Shown: in pieces, positions 56,486 through 64,000 of the stretch
Layout: each line of letters opens with the position of its first letter
How positions within the stretch are numbered: position 1 is the stretch's first letter
NCBI GenBank assembly: GCA_029448655.1
Contig: JACCLO010000002.1
Coordinates: forward strand, 2,480,001-2,544,000
Origin: Wolfiporia cocos
Taxonomy: Eukaryota; Basidiomycota; Agaricomycetes; Polyporales; Phaeolaceae
DNA: 64,000 nt
Direction of reading: 5' to 3'
Notes under the pieces: model-generated
Databases searched by the model: none
Seen by the model: only the letters and a program-made list of their open reading frames with translations
Told to the model about the DNA's origin: nothing
Position numbers and translations under genes: made by a program

Positions 56486-57105
56486 ATGGCTCCCTCTGTC
56501 CTCGTCGTCTGTCTGGGCAACATTTGTCGCTCTCCGATGGGCGAGGCCGTCCTCACGCACGTCGCCAAAGAGCGCGGGCTTGACCTCACCGTCGACTCTG
56601 CAGGAACGTCGCGCTACCACATCGGCGAGGATCCGGACGACCGGTGAGCACCGTCCATGCACCGTCCTCGAACATACTGCCCATCGCACGCTCAGGACAA
56701 TCGCAGCGTGTCGCAAAGTGAGGCGCACAGTCCCATAGTCAGAACCGCTGTCGTTCAAACGACCATCGCAGCACAACGTCCCAATCCAACACGCCGCACG
56801 CCAAGTGACCGAGGAGGACTTCCGCAGATTCACGCATATACTCGCCGCGGACGAGGCTAACCTGCGCAGCCTTGAGCAGAAGAAGCCGCGGAACGCGACA
56901 GCGGAGATACGGCTGTGGGGCTCGTACCTAGACAACAAGCCCATCGCGGACCCATACTATGGTGGCACGGTGAGAATACACTGGTTTGTACCTTGTTTAC
57001 ACTGCGGATTTATTAGCTCGCCCTCGACAGAGAGACTTCGAGGAATGCTATCAGCAATGCGTGAAGCTGTCCAATGCATTCCTCGACGAAGTCGTGGGGA
57101 AATAG
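56486..57105 (+). CDS. LTP1: Low-molecular-weight protein tyrosine phosphatase
   Basis: A cytosolic phosphatase acting on phosphotyrosine. ATG 56486 gives MAPSVLVVCLGNICRSPMGE; the P-loop C-x5-R-S (CLGNICRS) with catalytic Cys and Arg is intact. Then AVLTHVAKERGLDLTVDSAG and TSRYHIGEDPDDR. A 22-nt exon (56696-56717) supplies TIAACRK. The next exon gives HNVPIQHAARQVTEEDFRRF, ILAADEANLRSLEQKKPRNA, EIRLWGSYLDNKPIADPYYG. The general-acid aspartate lies in the DPYYGG motif. A last exon encodes RDFEECYQQCVKLSNAFLDE and VVGK, stop 57103-57105. Length and motif order match the family. The gene is convergent with the methylmalonate-semialdehyde dehydrogenase gene. Confidence 0.94.
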
Positions 57106-57289
57106 CCACTCTCACTCGCTGTACCCAGGTGCGGCGACCATCACTCTCATGCTTTTTCTACATACAGGGATTCCGGCTAGATAGATGATCAGACCTACTG
57201 GTGTACATACGGTATCATACATTGTGAAACTGGTGTCGTCAGATCCTACACTGTCCCATGCTCGAAGGCCCTCCATCTGTACTTACCAC

Positions 57290-59806
57290 TCAGTGGTGCG
57301 TCGGCATGTCCACCGACGCCTTGTTGCCGATGGCGTCCTCGGCTTTCCAAAGTGCGGTGGTCGTCTGAACAAAATAACTCTCAACTTTCGATCACTCGCG
57401 AACAATGATCACACTGACCTTGTTCTGGGTGTAGAAGTCGATACCGCTGAAAGATCATTTCAGCAAACAGCGCCACGAAACCGAGAGCACCACGCTCACC
57501 CTCGCCCATAGAACGGGATATCTCCCAAGAAGCTCGCCTAGTCACATATTTCCCGCCTCAGCTTCAAGACCCTGCACCCGTACGCGTAGCCACGCACCTT
57601 GTTCCCACTCCACGAGAACATCGGGAGGGGCACAGGGATCGGCACGTTGATGCCGACCTGCCCTACCTCGACCTCACGCTCGAACTTGCGCGCGGTCGCG
57701 CCGCTCTGCGTGAAGATCGCTGTGCCGTTCCCGTACGGGTTCGCGTTGATGATCGCGAGCGCGTCGTCGAGCGTGTCCGCTTTAAGCACGACAAGGGCGG
57801 GGCCGAAGATCTCCTCCCTGCGTGTCAAGCATAATGAGATGGCTGAATCCGCTATAAGGGCCCGACAAACGAGACAACGTACCGGTAGCAGCGCATGTCG
57901 ACCGTTGCCTCGATGACAGTCGGACCGATCCAGTTCCCGTCAGGGTAGCCGGGCACCTCCAGCCCGCGTCCGTCGAGGGCCACTACCCCGCCCTGCTCCT
58001 CGGCGGACGCGATCAGCCCGGTTATGCGCTGCTTTGCTGCTGGCGAGATCACTGGGCCGCTGCAATACAGGTCAGTACCTGCTCTCTAGTCTCACGATCT
58101 GCTCCACGCACAAGTCCGCGCCCTGCTCGAAGCCTTGGCTAACCTTGAGCTTCTTCGCGCGCTCGCAGAGCTCCGGCAGCCAGCTTTGCGCGTTCCCGAC
58201 CAGAACAGCTATGTAAGTAATAGTCAGAATGACATCTATTTTGTGACAGCTTTGGAACTAACCAACAGAAATGGCCATGCACCGTTGTCCGGCAGCTAAG
58301 GGTATATAGTAGTCATTGGCTTCGCCCTTGATGTCAAAAACGTTCTGAGAACCTACCACCGAACGCAGCACCAATGATCGAGTTAAGTGCATGGTTTTTG
58401 TTTGCTACAATCAAACATTGGTACGTCGCTTCATTTCAGCCGCGTGGACTCACCATCGGGCATCAGAACAGCATGGTTCTTGGCCCCCATATTGCACTTC
58501 AGAATATGCATCAGGAATCTGTATACTGTTGGCCGTACGCGTATATGCGCACCTGGACACGTTTGCCAGACTTCCGGCCCCTACCTCATTTCAGCACACC
58601 CTCGACACCACAGTCGATCGACTCACCTCTCATAGATATGTCGGCCTGCGCGGTCTCCGCCTACAAAGCTGACCGCCTTGATTCCGGGATGGTCGCAAAT
58701 TGCGTTCACGGTCGGCACCGTGCCATGCACAACGTTGAGCACGCCTTCGGGGAGGCCTGCGCGCTGGCAGAGCTCCGCGATGATCATCGCCGCGCCGGGG
58801 TCGCGCTCCGATGGCTTTACGATGAGCGTGTTGCCCGTCGCGATGGCCATGGGGATCGTCCAAAGGGGAATCATGCTGAGGGGATTATGGGTGAGTTAGG
58901 CTCGAAGGATCTTGTGGATATGGACAGGACGTACGCAGGGAAATTGAACGGTGCGACACTGGCGCAGACACCTAGAGGCAGTCGGCGGGTGGAGGTGTCC
59001 ATGTCCTTGCTGACTGGCCCGTAAGGTTAGAAGCAATCGGGCACCCATCGGTTAGGCATAATACCTTCGATTGTGTCGCCGAGGAGTGCAGTTGGAACGT
59101 TGGTTGTTGTTTCGACGACCTGCAGACCCCGCAGCAAGTCTCCGTGCGCATCTTCATGAATATTAGTCTCGATCGTTGTGTGCGAGTCGGCTCGGACGGA
59201 CCTGCAAGGGTTTTGCCTTGTTCCAGTACGATGCTGCTGGCAATAGCATCTGCGTTCGCGCGGAGCACATGTTGTAGCCTGGTTGCTTCGTGAGTCCGTG
59301 CGCGGATAGATACCTCTCAGCCTTACTCCATGACGAATCTCTGACGGGTGAGCACGCTCGAGCGGCTCCATGTCTTGTATGCCTCCGACGCGGCCGCCAC
59401 AGCTTGGTCAAACTCTGAGGCGGTCGTCTCTGGCACACGCGTCAAGAGTGTTTGGGTCGCCTGTACGCGTTCCGAGGACGCCGTAAGCACGCGCAGGCGC
59501 GAAGCCACAGACGGATGGACCCACCGGGTCAAGGACGTCGATCCATGTCTGCGCCTTGCTCTCGACGAACTCTCCGCCGATGAAGTTCTTCGTATTCTGC
59601 CCCGTCGCGCTCGTACCCTTCCAGTCCTTCGAGAGCTGTTCCGCCTTGGCGCGGGCAGTCGCGCTCAGCGCGCTCAGTGGCGGACGCGCCGCGGTCGCGT
59701 ATGACCGCCTGAAGCAGAGCTGTGTCGAGCGCAGCATTCTCCGTGTAAGTCCCTTAGGTGTAGGAGCAGCCGAGAGCAGGCTGAGTGGTGAGACGGCCGA
59801 CTGCAT
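57290..59806 (-). CDS. ALDH6A1: Methylmalonate-semialdehyde dehydrogenase, mitochondrial
   Basis: It converts methylmalonate semialdehyde to propionyl-CoA in valine catabolism, and malonate semialdehyde to acetyl-CoA. ATG 59806-59804 begins a basic presequence ([40 protein letters not shown]). Then [139 protein letters not shown], and GQRCMA with the catalytic Cys. Next [58 protein letters not shown] and [20 protein letters not shown]. The stop is at 57292-57290. Ten or more short introns include two small exons near 57470 and 57430. The full catalytic set seems present, so the gene is judged functional. Confidence 0.94.
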
Positions 59807-59935
59807 GCGGGGGAATTACGCGCTCGTCATGGGGTCCGCGTGAGCGCGCCACGTGCGGGACGCGTCGTGACGTCGCCGACCGCGTCGCCCGACGCTCGCT
59901 TCTTCTCCATCTCTACCACGCATACAGCTCATACG

Positions 59936-60851
59936 ATGGCGCCCCCGCCGATTCAGCTCTTCCTCACCACCATCACCTCGCAGACGGCTCTGCGCCAGCG
60001 CCAAGGTCTGTGGCACAGACCGACGCGCATTGTGCCACCATTCATTCAGTGCCGCTCCAGAATACATCCTTCGTGTCCTGCAGGTGAAGAAGGTGCCATT
60101 CACCTCCTACGACCTTGCTTCGGACGAAGAGGCTAAGAAGCTATGGCGGCGAAAAGCACCACGAGGCTAGTACTGGTCCGATGCCCAGCCTCCTTTCCCT
60201 TGTACCCCGCTGACCACCGCCACGTCTGATAGACAAGCAAGAGCTGCCGGGCATCTTGATTGGAGGCGAATTCCCTGGGGTAAGTCATTGGTACACTACC
60301 CCGGTTGCTCACAGCTCACCGAGCTCTCATTCCAGACATTTGGCGAATTGTGCGTCCTGCTCCGATACCGGATATACGACATGCCGTGCTGACGCTTCAT
60401 AATCAGCGAAGAGGCGGTGGAGTTCAACGAGCTCGATCAGTTCCTGCGCCTCAAGGAGAACTGGAAGCCGTTCGAGGATGACAAACCCACCCTACCGGCA
60501 CAACCAGTAGGCGTGCCGGGGGCGTACTCTCCTGCCCAGATGCATCCCCACCACCAGCCGTCGCCAAGCCCGAGTCCGTCTCCTATGCGGAGTAAGCCGG
60601 TGTCTGCTAAGAGGGATCCCAAGGCGATAGATGCTGGCGAGGAGCTGGGTGACTCCAAGCTGCAGGGTGTGGATGTCACAGAGGACGACCTGCTCGCGCT
60701 GGTTGAGGAGCTTGGTCTTGGAGGAGACGAGGCGAACGACCTCGTGAAGGGCTTGACTGGAGACTCGGCCCCGGCAAAGACTGACGATGCACCTAGCAAG
60801 AAGGATGAGAGCGAGCCGCAGGCAAAAGCCGGGGCAAGCGAGGCTGCTTGA
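59936..60851 (+). CDS. SH3BGRL-like glutaredoxin-fold protein with acidic tail
   Basis: ATG 59936 gives MAPPPIQLFLTTITSQTALR, the first strand and helix of a thioredoxin fold. Exons then supply ILRVLQVKKVPFTSYDLASD, EEAKKLWRRKAP, DKQELPGILIGGEFPG, TFGEF and EEAVEFNELDQFLRLKENWK, ending the fold. There is no CxxC active site, as in SH3BGR-like proteins, so redox catalysis is unlikely. The tail is Pro/Ser-rich (HHQPSPSPSPSPMRSKP) and acidic (VDVTEDDLLALVEELGLGGD), and ends at TGA 60849-60851. RDKQE requires an intron at 60166-60232 with a GC donor (GCTAGT), and TFGEF comes from a 14-nt exon (60336-60349). The gene is divergent from the dehydrogenase with about 130 bp between starts. Function in fungi is unknown. 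Confidence 0.85.
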
Positions 60852-61369
60852 ATGACTGTGAGCCTGATGTCTCACCGTGACGCTATGGATCTGACTAACA
60901 AGTGATCTGCACAGTTCTATCATTGTTGATGATACCCTTTCATGACTTATTTACGGCTGTGGGATGCTTCAGGCGAACATCACTATCATGCTGTCTCGGG
61001 ATTGTGGAGAGCCGGCAACTTGGACAATGCAATATCAGTGTCTAGTCAGCGCGTTATATAGGCACAAAGGCTCTCTTGAGCTGAAGTTGCTCGCAGATTC
61101 CTTGCCGAATATCCTCACTTGCATGGGCGGCGCGTGCTGTTCCTCCGCTACCCCGCCTCCGCCCCCGCATTGTGCGATCGGGACAAATTCCCCGCAATCA
61201 CCGTGTTATCAGATTAGATGGACGCATAATCACGCGGGAACTGCGCGCCTTGCCGAGAGTGATTTCCTCCGCTGCAAATGGCCCTGAGAGACGACTGCAT
61301 TAGTACTCTCCTCAGCTTCCGACGGATACCCTTGTCCCCGCAGAGACCCATTCTCTGCCACAAACCACC
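60852..61369. other. Intergenic between two plus-strand genes
   Basis: About 520 bp with the 3' flank of the SH3BGRL-like gene and the promoter of the carnitine carrier. No supported gene, repeat or RNA. Confidence 0.5.
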
Positions 61370-62781
61370 ATGGTACGGCCTCCTCGCTATCCCTGCGTTG
61401 TTTGACGCAAACTTCCGGTGCAGAGCGACCCGTCGTCTGCCGCTGAGGAAGCGAAGCTGAGCACGCCCCAGAACGCGCCGACGTCCACTGCGGACTCGGT
61501 CAAGTCGTTCCTTGCGGGCGGGTTTGGAGGCGTTGCTGCGGTGCTTGTGGGTGAGTGCTATAGCGCTGGCCGATAAGTGTGGTCGATACATGAGCGTGCA
61601 CAGGGCACCCGTTTGACCTTACCAAGACGCGTCTGCAGACCGCCTCGCCTGGGGCCTATACGGGAGCAATTGACGTGGTAAAGAAGACTGTGGCGCGTGA
61701 CGGGCCTACTGGGTGAGCACGGCGCGCGTCAAGTGAGCTGGAGACGCTGAGAGTCGGTGCAACGCAGATTGTACCGAGGCGTGGTCCCACCATTACTTGG
61801 CGTGACTCCGATATTTGCTGTGTCGTTTTGGGTGCGTCGTTGGATCAAATCAACGATTCTATGCCGCCTGAAGCCTCGTAGGCATATGACATGTCCAAAG
61901 CACTCATTCTCTCCGTGACACCGAACCGGTCCAGCAAGGAACTATCCGTGGTCGAGCTCGCGACCGCGGGCTTCCTCTCCGCAATACCCACAACACTGGT
62001 CACCGCGCCTGTCGAGCGTGCGAAGGTTCTTTTGCAGGCGCGTTCCTGGTTATTTTGTACGCCGTCACGCAATCACCAATATCTGCCACAGGTCCAAGGG
62101 CAAGGGCAGGGCGGCACGCAGTACAAGGGTGTTTTCGACGTCGTCAAGCACCTCTACAGGGAAGGCGGGGTACGGAGTGTGTTCCGCGGCTCGGCTGCCA
62201 CGATCGCGCGAGACGGGCCTGGGAGCGCCGCGTGCGTCGCACATGGCCTGTCCCTTGATATTCTTGCTCACGGAGTTGCGCTACAGATACTTCGCTGCAT
62301 ATGAGCTGACGAAGAAAGCATTGACTCCTGCAGGCCACTCACCATCAGACCTCCACCTTGGCGCAATTATCATGGCGGGAGGCACTGCAGGCATCGCAAT
62401 GTGGTCGATTGCCATTCCCCCGGATGTGAGCCAGCCAGGCTATGGTGACGAATATTCATCCTGAAAAGGATCACACAGGTACTCAAGTCAAGAATACAAT
62501 CTGCGCCGACGGGGACGTACTCGGGCTTCATGGACTGCGCGCGGAAGACGATCGCGGCGGACGGGATTGGGGCGTTGTGGAAAGGTCTAGGACCTGCCAT
62601 GGCCAGGGTACGTTCCAATCTATCAAGGGTGTGCCCACTCACGGGAACACGATCCTGTAGGCATTCCCTGCCAATGCTGCTACATTCGTATGTGATCCGC
62701 CTGTCATAATGGTGTTACCGCTGATCGCTCTTTCAGCTGGGCGTGGAAGCATCACGAAAGCTGATGGACATGTACTTCTAA
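61370..62781 (+). CDS. CRC1: Mitochondrial carnitine/acylcarnitine carrier
   Basis: An inner-membrane carrier that exchanges acylcarnitine for carnitine and so links peroxisomal acetyl units to mitochondria. The model starts at ATG 61370-61372, immediately followed by an intron (61373-61423, GTACGG..TGCAG), so the first coding exon is the start codon only. Then SDPSSAAEEAKLSTPQNAPT and the three carrier repeats: VKSFLAGGFGGVAAVLVGHP, FDLTKTRLQTASPGAYTGAI, LYRGVVPPLLGVTPIFAVSF; AGFLSAIPTTLVTAPVERAK, GVFDVVKHLYREGGVRSVFR; GGTAGIAMWSIAIPPDVLKS, YSGFMDCARKTIAADGIGAL and WKGLGPAMARAFPANAATFL, ending GVEASRKLMDMYF, stop 62779-62781. All three P-x-[DE]-x2-[KR] signatures are present (PFDLTK, PVERAK, PPDVLK). 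The 54-nt interval 62038-62091 is best read as a GC-AG intron. Confidence 0.92.
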
Positions 62782-63199
62782 AAACAACAACAATGATACG
62801 CGTACTTGCTGTCTCTACTATGCATGCATTCTCACCCTGTAATACCTTCGATCGGTACCGCCGAAACCAGATGTCTTCCAGGGTCGTGGCGAACACACGA
62901 AAATCACGTTGGCTTTCAGATTGATGGTTGAGATGCTGCTTCTCGTGGCTCGTGACTGACTGCGGGGCCCATTGTATGGGCTCCGGAGCCACCGTTCAAA
63001 TTTTCCTTGACCTCTCCCCAGTCACTGTCACTCTTGCAAAAGCCCTTGTGGCGTCCTCACTCTGCTTAAAGGTGCCAGTGGCTCAGAGCGCTTCACCCTG
63101 TTGTACTTTCTTTCTGTCGAAAACAGATGCCTGCCAGTGCCGTGGCGAGCACACGAGGAGCACGTTGTCTCTCGGCCGCACAGTAAAAGTCTTGTTTTA

Positions 63200-64000
63200 C
63201 CCTCCCTTCTGGACTCCGTTAACGCTATCCAGGGTGGCACACGATGCCAGGCGCTTTGCTGAATGGTCGTTCCATCAGGCATTTATCGAGGATGTTGACT
63301 GGAGCGACATCCCGGAACGCTTTATGCCAAGGATTCAGAATATCTTTGCTGTGGATGGCCAGCTTCCCAAAATGTGGAAAGACCAAGTCCGCACACTCCT
63401 TAACGCTGTTTTGTGCGTCGCTTACTCCTGGTGCGCGTACGTCCCAGAAGTATCTCCTCAAACAATCGGTCCAATTCCAAAAGTTCATGCTCAATGTCTG
63501 CATCAAGGATCCTGATCTGTTCGCTGAGGAAGGTACGAACGTGGAGGACGAGACGACCGAGAAGTTCCACGACAGTATCACGACCGTAATCAACATATGG
63601 TATCGACTACATGACCTGAGGAAATCAGGAAGACATGTGACACACTCCGATTATTCCGGAATGTACGTCGGGATTTACGTTGCCTCAGGTATACCACTTA
63701 CCTGTATCAGCTTCCAACAGCTCTGCAGCGTCGCTATCGTTCAGAGTGACCTCCGGTAAGCATTGCCAAGCGGTGATTGCCTCGTTCTGAAGGTGGCAGA
63801 GTCTGATTCCATTGTACCTTACATCTTATAGACCTAATTGCATGATAGCACTTCCGGCACCGATAGAGCCAATCCCTGTAACTTCGTCTCTCCGTGACAG
63901 CGCCAAGAAGCTGAAATGCAGCGCGTCCATCTTTATACCGTCCAAACATATTGGAGAGCTATCGAGCTCAGCGAAGTCGCCATACAAACAACTCAACGCA
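63200..64000 (+). CDS. Unrecognised gene, partial at right edge
   Basis: Three plus-strand stretches look coding but no family is recognised. About 63235-63415 reads DARRFAEWSFHQAFIEDVDW, SDIPERFMPRIQNIFAVDGQ, LPKMWKDQVRTLLNAV. About 63456-63620 reads KYLLKQSVQFQKFMLNVCIK, DPDLFAEEGTNVEDETTEKF, HDSITTVINIWYRLHDL. After a likely acceptor at 63831 a frame stays open to the window end (MIALPAPIEPIPVTSSLRDS, AKKLKCSASIFIPSKHIGEL). The join between the first two is not clear: the obvious donor at 63414 would give a 35-nt intron in the wrong phase. The start is not located. It could be an intact gene with an unresolved join or a decaying copy. Confidence 0.4.

Noticed and set aside
1..64000. Transposons, terminal repeats, CRISPR arrays, prophage or biosynthetic clusters
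   Set aside because: No transposase, reverse transcriptase, integrase, long direct or inverted repeats, or clustered pathway genes were seen; most genes are conserved eukaryotic housekeeping types.

Overview
This is nuclear DNA of a filamentous basidiomycete, most likely an agaricomycete. The evidence is a dense, gene-rich, GC-rich sequence on both strands, genes broken by many introns of about 45-75 nt, a true Rac-type GTPase, and several protein families typical of Basidiomycota (LCCL-domain, FAS1, Zn2Cys6 and F-box proteins). I found no rRNA, tRNA, CRISPR or transposon. Gene models were made by translating both strands, placing splice sites by hand and comparing with remembered protein families. 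No alignment or transcript evidence was available.

Layout. 1-1515: 5' part of a Zn2Cys6 transcription factor (minus), then 2.6 kb without a supported gene. 4140-6474: a YjbQ/UPF0047 protein and a conserved unknown (both minus). 6751-14305: a multidomain RhoGEF (plus), a CCR4/NGL-type nuclease (minus) and Rac1 (minus). 15298-20205: a SHB17-type phosphatase and a long coiled-coil protein (plus). 20636-21806: F-box protein (minus). 22856-25628: mitochondrial carrier YHM2 and an Mpv17-like membrane protein (plus). 26323-28299: a CoA-dependent acyltransferase with a frameshift (plus), convergent with TRS85 (28375-33599, minus). 33999-39123, all minus: a WW/glycine-rich protein, a C2H2 protein and an LCCL membrane protein. 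39618-42705: a lipocalin-sized conserved protein (plus), a conserved unknown (minus) and seipin (plus). 43639-46442: a four-FAS1-domain membrane protein (minus). 46779-51953: RAV1 (plus). 52199-56244: Rab GDI and a tandem Myb/SANT protein (minus). 56486-62781: LTP1 phosphatase (plus), methylmalonate-semialdehyde dehydrogenase (minus), an SH3BGRL-like thioredoxin-fold protein (plus) and a carnitine/acylcarnitine carrier (plus). 63200-64000: a partial unknown gene.

Functionally these are mostly housekeeping genes: vesicle traffic (TRS85, GDI, RAV1), polarity signalling (RhoGEF, Rac1), mitochondrial transport and valine catabolism (YHM2, carnitine carrier, MMSDH), and lipid droplets (seipin). 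I see no biosynthetic cluster or defence island.

The most striking feature is gene architecture. Conserved proteins can be rebuilt only if very small exons are accepted: two consecutive 3-nt exons in YHM2, a 6-nt exon in the YjbQ gene, a 7-nt exon in SHB17, and exons of 14-22 nt in five genes. In the carnitine carrier the first coding exon is just ATG. At least five introns use GC-AG ends, and one at a catalytic glutamate appears to use GA-AG. These are inferences from reading frame and family conservation, and RNA-seq would settle them.
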